Source: Microbacterium sp. UFMG61 (GTDB lineage Bacteria > Actinomycetota > Actinomycetes > Actinomycetales > Microbacteriaceae). Taken from it: 64,000 nt of DNA. The position numbers and the translations under genes are program-made. The notes under the pieces were generated by a model. It had not been told where the DNA came from, made no database searches, and saw only the letters and a program-made list of their open reading frames with translations. The stretch lies in the NCBI RefSeq assembly GCF_015354505.1, contig NZ_JACAFP010000001.1:152117-216116 (forward strand). The letters run 5' to 3'. Shown here in pieces: positions 32,928 through 40,014 of this stretch; the first letter of the stretch is position 1, and each line of letters begins with the position of its first letter.

Positions 32928-34081
32928 GCATCCCTCCGCACGACCACGACCGTGACATCGTCGGTGGCGGTCTCGCCCGCAGCCAGACGCAGCGCCTCGC
33001 GGATCGCGCCGTCGGGTCCGAGCGTCGTCAGCACGCGGTAGACGTGCGCGTAGGGGTCGTCGGGGTCGAGCACGTCGAGCAGGCCGTCACTGCAGCAGAC
33101 GAACGCGTCGCCGGGACCGAGACGGGTCGTCCTCGGTTCCCTGACCTCGGCGATCGACCCCAGGCTCATGCCGAGGGGAAGGCTCGTGGAGCGCAGATGC
33201 TCCCACGACCCGTCTGCCCGCAGGATGAAGGCGAGGCTGTGGCCGGCGTCGATGATCTGCAGCTCGCCGCTCTCGGGCTCGAGTTCGGCGTGCACGGCGG
33301 TGACGAACATCGATGTGTCGGCGAAGTCCGCCTCCAGCAGGCGGTCGGCCTCGGCGATCGCCTCGGCGATCGAGCGCTCCGGGGCGGTGCGCAGCGAGGC
33401 GCGCACGCTCGCGGCGATCAGCGCCGGGCCCATCCCCTTGCCCATCGCATCCGCCAGAGTGATCCGCAGCGAGCCGTTTTGCAGGCTCAGGTCGTAGAAG
33501 TCGCCGGCCAGTCGTCCGCGTGACGCGGCACCGCCGGCGATCGTGTACCCGGGCAGAGTCGGGTGCGTATGGGGGCGCAGCGCGCTCTGGATCACCGCCG
33601 CGTGATCGAGTTCGGCGTCGTTCGCGAGCTCGGTCTGCACCCAGAACGCCAGGTCGCGCAGCAGATCGCGCTGCTCGTCGCTGAACTCGTGAGGTTCGGT
33701 GTCGAGCACGCAGAGGGTGCCGACCGGCTCACCGCCCGGTGCGTGCAGCGGGTGGCCCGCGTAGAACCTCAGGTGCGGATCGCCGATCACGAACGGGTTG
33801 TCGGCGAAGAGCTCGGTGTCGGTGGCATCCTCGATGATCACCGTGCGGTCCTGCCGCACCGTGTAGTCGCAGAAGGAGTCCTGTCGCTGGGCCTCGGATT
33901 CGCCGAGTCCGATCTCGGACTTGCGCCACTGGCGGTCGCGGTCGATGAGCGACACGCTCACCATGGGCACCCCGAACATCTCCTTGGCCAGCCGTGCGAC
34001 GCGATCCACGCGCTCATCGCGTGGTGTATCGAGGATGTTCATCGCATCCAGGGCTCGCTGTCTCGTGAGTTCGTCGATCAT
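32924..34081 (-). CDS. GAF-PP2C (SpoIIE/RsbU-type) serine phosphatase
   Basis: A 385-residue protein starting MIDELTRQRALDAMNILDTP with GGGAG upstream. The GAF domain spans about 15-155 (FGVPMVSVSLIDRDRQWRKS, SFCDYTVRQDRTVIIEDATD, RFYAGHPLHAPGGEPVGTLC). The PP2C domain spans about 185-385 with metal-binding motifs AGDFYDL, DAMGKGMGPALIA, DAGHSLAFIL, CCSDGLLDVLDPDD and TDDVTVVVVRRD. It should dephosphorylate the STAS protein of the same operon in response to a signal sensed by GAF. It is the first gene of the operon and overlaps the GT2 start by 4 nt. Confidence 0.92.
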   Translation of the reverse strand: MIDELTRQRALDAMNILDTPRDERVDRVARLAKEMFGVPMVSVSLIDRDRQWRKSEIGLGESEAQRQDSFCDYTVRQDRTVIIEDATDTELFADNPFVIGDPHLRFYAGHPLHAPGGEPVGTLCVLDTEPHEFSDEQRDLLRDLAFWVQTELANDAELDHAAVIQSALRPHTHPTLPGYTIAGGAASRGRLAGDFYDLSLQNGSLRITLADAMGKGMGPALIAASVRASLRTAPERSIAEAIAEADRLLEADFADTSMFVTAVHAELEPESGELQIIDAGHSLAFILRADGSWEHLRSTSLPLGMSLGSIAEVREPRTTRLGPGDAFVCCSDGLLDVLDPDDPYAHVYRVLTTLGPDGAIREALRLAAGETATDDVTVVVVRRDA

Positions 34082-34232
34082 TGGGGCTCCCCTCCCGCAG
34101 TACTGCTGCCATCTTGCCACCGTGGAAGCGTTGAGAGCACGGCGGCTGTCATGTCGACCCAGGCTGATGTCTCGCCGGCCGTCGCTCGTCGTGGAGCGGG
34201 GTCTTCGAGAACACCGGCATACGATCAGCGAC

Positions 34233-34248
34233 GTCGTCATATGACGAC
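34233..34248. promoter_or_regulatory. Perfect palindrome GTCGTCATATGACGAC
   Basis: A 16-bp perfect palindrome in the 190-nt divergent gap between the phosphatase/GT2 operon and the WXG/toxin operon, 24 nt before the first WXG start codon. A TAGACT box just downstream could be a -10 element. It may be an operator shared by both operons. Confidence 0.5.
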
Positions 34249-34271
34249 TTTTAGACTGCTAGCGTCGCCAC

Positions 34272-34610
34272 ATGATCATCCGGGGGGATTTCGGAGCACT
34301 CGCCAGCGAGGCGGGCCGGCTCGACGACATCGCTGACCGCATCGACGAGCGCGTGGCCGGCGCGCGGCGAGACATGGACGACTTCCTCGCCTCTGGCTGG
34401 ACGGGATCCGCAGCGGTGCAGTTCCGTGCGGCGTTCGAGCGATGGCTCGACGCGGCCACCGCAGGATCTGCCGAGCTGCACGACCTCGTCGAGGCGATAC
34501 GTGGCGCGACCCGCGACCTCGTCGCGACCGAGCAGGCCACTGCGCAGGTGTCGGACTCGGCGGTGCCCGCGGTCAGTGATGTGTTCGCGCGCCTGATGGG
34601 AGCTCGCTGA
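34272..34610 (+). CDS. WXG100-like secretion-associated protein 1
   Basis: A 112-residue all-helical protein with the WxG turn at W43-T-G (LASGWTGSAAVQFRAAFERW). Its two long helices are typical of Esx-type helical hairpins; the size is slightly above the 100-residue norm. Such proteins are exported through type VII (Esx) systems or act as targeting partners for larger toxins. It is the first gene of the toxin operon and its stop overlaps the start of the next gene by 1 nt. No EssC/EccC translocase is in the window. Confidence 0.75.
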   Translation: MIIRGDFGALASEAGRLDDIADRIDERVAGARRDMDDFLASGWTGSAAVQFRAAFERWLDAATAGSAELHDLVEAIRGATRDLVATEQATAQVSDSAVPAVSDVFARLMGAR

Positions 34611-34891
34611 TGTTCGCGTTCCATGTCGCGCGAGCCGAGCAGATGCTCGATGACACCCTGCGCACCAGCACCGCCCTCGTCGAGGCCCTCGATGAGGCCG
34701 ACGCGGCGGCCGCCAGGGTGGGCATCGCCTGGGCCGGTGAGACGGCCGGTGCTCACGGGGGCGCACACGAGCACTGGCACGATGACGCGCGACGCATGGC
34801 CGAGGCGCTCGACGAGATGCGCGGCGTGCTGCAGGGCGCGCACGCGAACTACTCGTCCGCGGCATCCGTGAATCTCGCGATGTGGGGGTGA
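34610..34891 (+). CDS. WXG100-like secretion-associated protein 2
   Basis: A 93-residue helical-hairpin protein with the turn W41-A-G (RVGIAWAGETAGAHGGAHEH). It likely pairs with the preceding protein to form an Esx-like heterodimer that accompanies the toxin gene starting 4 nt downstream. The family call rests on length, helical pattern, the WxG turn and context. Confidence 0.7.
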   Translation: MFAFHVARAEQMLDDTLRTSTALVEALDEADAAAARVGIAWAGETAGAHGGAHEHWHDDARRMAEALDEMRGVLQGAHANYSSAASVNLAMWG

Positions 34892-34895
34892 GCGC

Positions 34896-36308
34896 ATGCT
34901 GATCTGCGTCGACCCGACGGCCTACGCCTCGGCCGCTGAGACGTTCGGAGACCACCTGGCGAGCGACGTGCGCCGGGTGGCAGAGAGGCTCACCGGGTCG
35001 CTCTCGGGCATGGGGGCGGTCGCGGGTCATGACCCGGCGGGCAGAGCCTGGGCGGATTCATACGATGCCGTCGCGCCACAGACGGTGCAGGCGATCGACC
35101 AGCTCAGCCGCGCGAGTGTCAACGTCGGCGCGCTGCTGCAGCAGGCGGGCTTCAACCATGCGAGGGCTGAGGCGTACTCCGACGTCACGGGTGGTGGTGC
35201 GCTGCCGCCCGAGACCCTGTCGTTCGAGCCCGGCGCGCCGATGTCGGTCGATCTGCCGAGTGCCGAGGGTGGGGCGATCGCGGATCCGCCCGCCGGATGG
35301 GAATGGCTGCAGGACGTCTGCGGGCTCATCTGGCCCGACGGCGACCCCGGCCGACTGCGTGAGATGGGTGCGGTGTGGGCGCGCGCCGCCGACGAGCTCG
35401 ATGCGGGATGGATGCTCGTCTCGCAGGGCATCACGGCGCTCGACGAGCAGGATGCGCCCGAGATCGAGAGCGCGCGCGGCGTGTGCCGCCTGCTCGGCGA
35501 GACCCTGAGCGAGCTGGCGGCTCAGTGCCGCGCGATCGGGACCGCCTGCGACGACCTCGCCGGCCATATCGAGTCGGCGCGGTCAGAGCTGATCACCGAG
35601 GTCAACCTCATGCTCGCCTCGATCATCGCGATCGAGGTCGCGGCGGGGCTGGCCGGCTCGCTCACTGCCGGGGTCGGCGCTTTCGCGATGCAGGCCGCAG
35701 CATACGGAGCGGTGGTCGCCGCGGGTACCCGTATCTCGCTGATCATCGCACGGCTACTAGACATGGCGACGCTCACAGGCAGTTCCTTGGTCTGGGTCAG
35801 CGCGGATGCCGTCGGAGATGGCTTGCGCGCTGTCCTGCTATTGACGCCGAGAGTGGCGGCGATGACTCCGGTCACCGGGACGCTCACGGTGCTCGATGAC
35901 CTAGCCAACAGGCTTTCGAAGTCGCCGTGGCCGATGGGGCCGTCGCCGCGAGGTTTCGAGATCGAGAGTCGCCTAGGAGGAAACCTTCCAGCGGGCTTTC
36001 CGACGATCGACAAGTTCGACTGGAGCACAGGGCTGGCGACGAGCATCAAGACAGTGGATCTCGGATCGAAGACCTATCAGAACGCCTCGCGACTGAGGAG
36101 CCTGCTCAAACGATACATCGACAAGATGGCGGCGTTCGAGAGCGGTCGCGTCGGAAACTACCAAATCCGCCCGAGCGATGTCCGATTCAGGTCGCTGCTG
36201 GTAGCCACGCCGCAGGACGCCTCGCCAGCGCAACGGGCCGTGATCGAAGAAATGAAGCGATACGCGTCGGAAAGAGGTGCACCGATGGTCGTGGAGGTCG
36301 TCCGTTGA
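34896..36308 (+). CDS. Polymorphic toxin with WXG/CpnT-like N-terminus and CdiA-type nuclease tip
   Basis: A 470-residue three-part protein. Residues 1-230 are helical with two WXG-like segments (AGRAWADSYDAVA at 49; IWPDGDPGRLREMGAVWARA at 145, as in CpnT-type toxin N-termini). Residues 235-290 are a hydrophobic stretch (MLASIIAIEVAAGLAGSL and beyond). From about 353 a C-terminal domain resembles the endonuclease toxin domain of CdiA proteins (PD-(D/E)xK type, tRNase): FPTIDKFDWSTGLATSIKTV, DLGSKTYQNASRLRSLLKRY. It overlaps the next gene through TTGA, the usual toxin-immunity layout. The nuclease call is from remembered family patterns. Confidence 0.8.
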   Translation: MLICVDPTAYASAAETFGDHLASDVRRVAERLTGSLSGMGAVAGHDPAGRAWADSYDAVAPQTVQAIDQLSRASVNVGALLQQAGFNHARAEAYSDVTGGGALPPETLSFEPGAPMSVDLPSAEGGAIADPPAGWEWLQDVCGLIWPDGDPGRLREMGAVWARAADELDAGWMLVSQGITALDEQDAPEIESARGVCRLLGETLSELAAQCRAIGTACDDLAGHIESARSELITEVNLMLASIIAIEVAAGLAGSLTAGVGAFAMQAAAYGAVVAAGTRISLIIARLLDMATLTGSSLVWVSADAVGDGLRAVLLLTPRVAAMTPVTGTLTVLDDLANRLSKSPWPMGPSPRGFEIESRLGGNLPAGFPTIDKFDWSTGLATSIKTVDLGSKTYQNASRLRSLLKRYIDKMAAFESGRVGNYQIRPSDVRFRSLLVATPQDASPAQRAVIEEMKRYASERGAPMVVEVVR

Positions 36309-36766
36309 AGAAGCGCAACGTGAATGTGATGTTGTACCGAGATAGACGCGTTTTTCTTTTCGTCTACTCAGACTGTGTAAACGGGCCAAGCGTATCGCTC
36401 GGACTGCCGAAGGTGGTTCCTGCTTTGACAGACGCTGATGCGCTCGGATCTGCGATCTTGCAAGGACTCCGTGAATCCAACGCGACCGTTCATCCCGCAC
36501 GCGATTGGCGCGCCGACCCGCCCGATCGAGAATTCCTGGAGTGGTTGGGGCTGGCGAATTACAGACAGTACCAACGAGGAGTGCGGAGCGTTGACGTGAG
36601 TGCGGCATTCGACCACGAACCTAAAGAGATCGAGGTCATGCCGGAACGCAACGAGCGGCGGGGAGGTTTCACGCCGATCTCCCGATGGCGTCGCATGCTC
36701 ACCTTCGAGAGTCCTGAGCAGCTCGGCCGTGCCGTGCAAGAGGCGATGCAGAAGGCGACGGCATGA
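36305..36766 (+). CDS. Cognate immunity protein of the toxin (immunity 1)
   Basis: A 153-residue protein. The best start is TTG 36305, because the reading KKRNVNVMLYRDRRVFLF aligns with the start of the paralogue at 37643. It shares with its two paralogues the core DPPDREFLEWLGLANYRQY then RGVRSVDVSAAFD, followed by PERNERRGGFTPI and a C-terminal QLGRAVQEAMQKA. Its place directly after, and overlapping, the toxin gene identifies it as the likely antitoxin. Base composition is less GC-rich than the neighbours, in line with horizontal gain. Confidence 0.75.
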   Translation: MKKRNVNVMLYRDRRVFLFVYSDCVNGPSVSLGLPKVVPALTDADALGSAILQGLRESNATVHPARDWRADPPDREFLEWLGLANYRQYQRGVRSVDVSAAFDHEPKEIEVMPERNERRGGFTPISRWRRMLTFESPEQLGRAVQEAMQKATA

Positions 36767-36815
36767 CTCCGACGGGAGTGACGGTGGGCGCGTTGGCGAG
36801 GGAGGTGATGCGGTG

Positions 36816-37310
36816 ATGCTGCGGATCGCGAGCGTCGCTCTGGTCCCCGACGGACGGGTGCTCCTTCAGCCGTTCTCCGCGACGGCTGGCGGGCCCGTGG
36901 TGTACGACGGCCTGCCGTTGGTGCTTCCTTCGATGTCGAGTGAGCGCGAGCTGGGACGCGCAGCAGTAGCTGCGCTCACGGCGTCGAATCGGCGTGTGCT
37001 TCCGGCTCGGGATCTCCGTCGAGATCCAGCCGATCGTGAGTTCCTCGACTGGTACGGGGTCGCCACTTACGGCGAGTATTCGAGGGGCGTGCGTTCGGTC
37101 GGGCTCTCGGCGTCTTCTGTCGATGTCATTGACCGGGTGCGCGTTCGTCCTAACCGCAATCTGGGTCCGCGCGGTGGCTTTGAGGGGATCGCGAACGAAC
37201 TGAGAGTCGTAGAGTTCACTGATCGTGAGCATCTCGGTCTCGAGATTCAGGATGCCATGACGAAGGCGACGCCCGGTCGCGGTTCGGGGTTCAGATGGAC
37301 GCGGGGCTAG
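36816..37310 (+). CDS. Paralogous immunity protein (immunity 2)
   Basis: A 164-residue homologue of the immunity protein, 49 nt downstream, with a GGAGG site before GTG-ATG (36813/36816). It shares RRVLPARDLRRDPADREFLD, then YGVATYGEYSRGVRSVGLSA, RPNRNLGPRGGFEGI and a divergent C-terminus (IQDAMTKATPGRGSG). No toxin tip precedes it. It probably protects against a toxin variant from competing strains or is left from an earlier tip exchange. Confidence 0.75.
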   Translation: MLRIASVALVPDGRVLLQPFSATAGGPVVYDGLPLVLPSMSSERELGRAAVAALTASNRRVLPARDLRRDPADREFLDWYGVATYGEYSRGVRSVGLSASSVDVIDRVRVRPNRNLGPRGGFEGIANELRVVEFTDREHLGLEIQDAMTKATPGRGSGFRWTRG

Positions 37311-37317
37311 TCGCATC

Positions 37318-37464
37318 GTGTCTGTCTACCGTTTCACTGATGGGTGTGTTCTCGTGCAGCCGTTGGTGGGCGCATCGGAAGGCTTCGATACCGCTGACGG
37401 TCTGCTCCACGTGCTTGATGAGCTGGTCATACACGGTGCAAGAGGCGATGAAGAAGGCGATTGA
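37318..37464 (+). pseudogene. Deleted remnant of a further immunity gene
   Basis: From GTG 37318 the frame reads VSVYRFTDGCVLVQPLVGAS then EGFDTADGLLHVLDEL, matching the first 40 residues of the immunity family. It then jumps, out of frame, to nucleotides encoding TVQEAMKKAID, the family C-terminus (compare AVQEAMKKARA at the end of immunity 3). About 100 codons are missing, so this is a decayed immunity gene with an internal deletion. The frame stops at 37462-37464. Confidence 0.75.
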
Positions 37465-37646
37465 TGGCTGCTTTCGTTGGCGACAAGCGCGCGAACGTCG
37501 AGGTTTCGGAGGCGCAGATCACGGAGCGCGTGCTTTTCGTTGCCGTGCCTCGGGGGGCCACCATCGAACAGCAGGCGGTTCTCGAGGAGATTGCGACCTA
37601 CGCCGAGCAGCGGGGAGTCAAGTTCGACGTGGAGGTCATGAGATGA
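37464..37646 (+). pseudogene. Orphan toxin tip (C-terminal fragment of a second CdiA-type nuclease)
   Basis: Sixty codons from ATG 37464 (MAAFVGDKRANVEVSEAQIT and on) align without gaps to the last 60 residues of the intact toxin (from MAAFESGRVG). I count 24 of 60 identities, including the shared VAxP, AVxEE, YAxxRG and VEVxR. The upstream nuclease part is gone, so it should be inactive, though it could be expressed. It overlaps the following immunity gene by ATGA exactly as the intact pair does. This is the classic sign of displaced tips in polymorphic toxin loci. Confidence 0.8.
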
Positions 37647-38110
37647 GAGATCGCTCGGTGAGTGTCGAGCTCCAAAAGAATGGACGTGTCTTCGTCCAGC
37701 CCTACTCGAAGACCTTCGAGGGAGCAAATATTGGGGACGGGCTGCCCGCAGTGATCGCGAGCATGACTGACGCGCAAGTTCTGGGTTCATCGATCGTGGC
37801 GGGGCTTCATGCCTCCAACCGTAGGCCGCTTCCGAACCGCAATCTCCGCGTCGATCCGCCCGATCGCGAGCTCCTCGAGTGGCTGGGACTGCGCACATAC
37901 GGGCAGTACATGAGAGGCGTGCGCACATTGAGTGTGAGGGCGACGTACGACAACACCGACATCGCGGAAGTCACGATCACGCCGGAAAGAAACGAGGGCC
38001 CTCGCGGCGGATTCACTCCGATCCTCGAGGAGCGCTTCTCGATCGACTTCGAGAGCCCGGAACAGCTCGGCCGTGCCGTGCAGGAGGCGATGAAGAAGGC
38101 GCGAGCCTGA
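37643..38110 (+). CDS. Immunity protein paired with the orphan tip (immunity 3)
   Basis: A 155-residue member of the same immunity family, beginning MRDRSVSVELQKNGRVFVQP. It shares RNLRVDPPDRELLEWLGLRT, RGVRTLSVRATYD, PERNEGPRGGFTPI and ends QLGRAVQEAMKKARA. Its ATG lies inside the stop of the orphan tip. It probably still protects against the toxin variant whose gene has decayed. It is the last gene of the module; a CoA ligase follows. Confidence 0.78.
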   Translation: MRDRSVSVELQKNGRVFVQPYSKTFEGANIGDGLPAVIASMTDAQVLGSSIVAGLHASNRRPLPNRNLRVDPPDRELLEWLGLRTYGQYMRGVRTLSVRATYDNTDIAEVTITPERNEGPRGGFTPILEERFSIDFESPEQLGRAVQEAMKKARA

Positions 38111-38167
38111 GGGTCGGGGCCGCGCGATCCGGATGATCGGCACAGGTGACACGGGCAGGATGGAGCC

Positions 38168-39865
38168 ATGTCCGATTCGCCCTACGCCTCCCGTCCCTGG
38201 CTCGACTCCTACGCCGACGGCGTGCCCGCCGAGATCGACGCCCCGACGCAGACGTTGCCCGAGATGATGTCGGCGAGCGTCGCGGCGTTCGGGCGACGAC
38301 CTGCACTCGAGTTCTTCGGCGCCGTCACGACCTACCGCGAGCTCGGCGATCAGATCGCGCGCGCGGCCGAGGGGCTACGGCGGCTGGGGGTGCACAAGGG
38401 CGATCGTGTCGCGCTGGTGCTGCCCAACTGCCCGCAGCACGTCGTGGCCTTCTATGCCGCGCTGCGCCTCGGGGCGATCGTCGTCGAGCACAACCCGCTC
38501 TATACGGCGAGGGAGCTGCGCCACCAGTTCGAGGACCACGAAGCCAAGGTCGCGATCGTGTGGGACAAGACGGTCGACACGATCGCCGAGTTCCCCTCCG
38601 ATCTGCGGGTCGAGCACATCGTGAGCGTCGACCTGACCGAGGCCATGCCGGCCGCCCAACGGATGCTGCTGCGGCTGCCGATCCCCAAGGCGCGCGCCGC
38701 TCGGGCGAAGCTGACGGCCAGCCCGAAGTCGCGGCGAGCACTGGCTTGGAAGAAGCTCGTCGACCATCGTGCTCTGTCGCGCAAGGTCGAGGGCCCCGAA
38801 CTCGGCGACACGGCCCTGCTGCAGTACACGAGCGGAACCACCGGCACGCCGAAGGGGGCGATCCTCACGCACGCGAACCTTCGCGCGAACGCGATGCAGG
38901 GGCGGGCGTGGGTGCCGGGTCTGGTCGACGGCGAGGAGACGTTCTATGGTGTCCTGCCGCTGTTCCACGCCTACGGCATGACACTGTGTCTCACCTTCGC
39001 GATGAGCATCGGGGCGAAGCTGGTGCTGTTCCCCACGTTCGACCTCGGTCTCGTCGCGGAGGCCGCCCGCACGAGTCCGCCGTCCTTCCTGCCCGCGGTC
39101 CCGCCCATCTACGATCAGCTCGCTCGAGCCGCATCGCGGGGGACCATCGACCTCTCGACGGTCCGCTTCGCGATCTCCGGGGCGATGAGCCTTCCGGTGG
39201 CGACGGTGCAGCGGTGGGAGGAGGCGACCGGCGGGTTGCTCGTCGAGGGATACGGCATGACCGAGAGCTCGCCCGTCGCGCTGGGCAATCCGATGGGCCG
39301 CAGCCGTCGCCCGGGAACCGTGGGCGTGCCGTTCCCGAGCACGGAGATCCGCGTCGTCGACCCCGACGACACTGACGTCGATGTCCCGGTGGGTGAGCGA
39401 GGAGAGTTGCTCGTGCGCGGACCCCAGGTCTTCCAGGGGTACTGGCGTCGTCCGGGTGACACCGCCGACGCCCTGCTCGCGGACGGGTGGCTGCGCACGG
39501 GTGACATCGCCGAGGTCTCGGCCGACGGCTTCGTGACCATCGTCGACCGCCTGAAGGAGCTCATCATCACCGGCGGGTTCAACGTGTCGCCCAGTGAGGT
39601 GGAGGATGCCCTGCTCGCGCACCCCGATGTGGTCGCGGCCGCGGTCGTCGGCCTTCCGCGGGCGAGCGGGGGCGAGGAGATCGCCGCCGCGATCGTGCTC
39701 CGAGAGGGCGCGCAACTCGACGTCGGCGCGCTTCGTGACTTCTGCCGCACGCGGCTCACGCCCTACAAGGTTCCGAAGCGCATCACGGTCGTCGACGAGC
39801 TGCCGCGTTCCCTGATCGGCAAGGTGCTGCGCCGTCAGGTGAGGGATCGGATGCTGGCGGACTGA
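38168..39865 (+). CDS. Long-chain fatty acid--CoA ligase (AMP-forming)
   Basis: A 565-residue ANL-superfamily enzyme that activates a fatty acid through an acyl-adenylate to acyl-CoA. The phosphate loop is LQYTSGTTGTPKGAILTHAN; later motifs are LPLFHAYGMT, the adenine motif LLVEGYGMTESSPVALGN, GWLRTGDIAEVSADGFVTIV with DRLKELIITGGFNVSPSEVE, and the catalytic lysine near the end in RSLIGKVLRRQV. Length is normal. It stands alone between the toxin module and the glycan locus. Confidence 0.94.
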   Translation: MSDSPYASRPWLDSYADGVPAEIDAPTQTLPEMMSASVAAFGRRPALEFFGAVTTYRELGDQIARAAEGLRRLGVHKGDRVALVLPNCPQHVVAFYAALRLGAIVVEHNPLYTARELRHQFEDHEAKVAIVWDKTVDTIAEFPSDLRVEHIVSVDLTEAMPAAQRMLLRLPIPKARAARAKLTASPKSRRALAWKKLVDHRALSRKVEGPELGDTALLQYTSGTTGTPKGAILTHANLRANAMQGRAWVPGLVDGEETFYGVLPLFHAYGMTLCLTFAMSIGAKLVLFPTFDLGLVAEAARTSPPSFLPAVPPIYDQLARAASRGTIDLSTVRFAISGAMSLPVATVQRWEEATGGLLVEGYGMTESSPVALGNPMGRSRRPGTVGVPFPSTEIRVVDPDDTDVDVPVGERGELLVRGPQVFQGYWRRPGDTADALLADGWLRTGDIAEVSADGFVTIVDRLKELIITGGFNVSPSEVEDALLAHPDVVAAAVVGLPRASGGEEIAAAIVLREGAQLDVGALRDFCRTRLTPYKVPKRITVVDELPRSLIGKVLRRQVRDRMLAD

Positions 39866-39938
39866 CCCGGCCGTCGCGGTCATCCGTTCGCTGCCGTTCA
39901 CCGTTCGCTCCGTCGGGTCCGTCCTTCCGCCTGCACTG

Positions 39939-39953
39939 CTTAAGCGCTATAGT
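39939..39953. promoter_or_regulatory. LacI-type operator upstream of the Endo H gene
   Basis: CTTAAGCGCTATAGT, with a central CG dyad, lies 61 nt before the Endo H start codon. It shares the core CTnAAgCGnTnTAGT with four further sites at 47724, 47826, 50306 and 50358, all in front of genes of the glycan locus. Confidence 0.75.
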
Positions 39954-40014
39954 CAGCGGCGGGTCGCGATGACGCGACCGGATTCGACAACGACGCCGAA
40001 GGAGACGATCGGTC

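Noticed and set aside
30963..33041. 692-codon rightward frame over the GT2 gene
   Set aside because: It is full of Arg, Asp, His and Gly with no domain, and lies wholly antisense to a gene with all GT2 catalytic motifs.
34896..36308. Treating the large gene as a plain WXG/ESX structural protein
   Set aside because: The C-terminal 120 residues fit a CdiA-type nuclease and the next gene overlaps it in the toxin-immunity manner.
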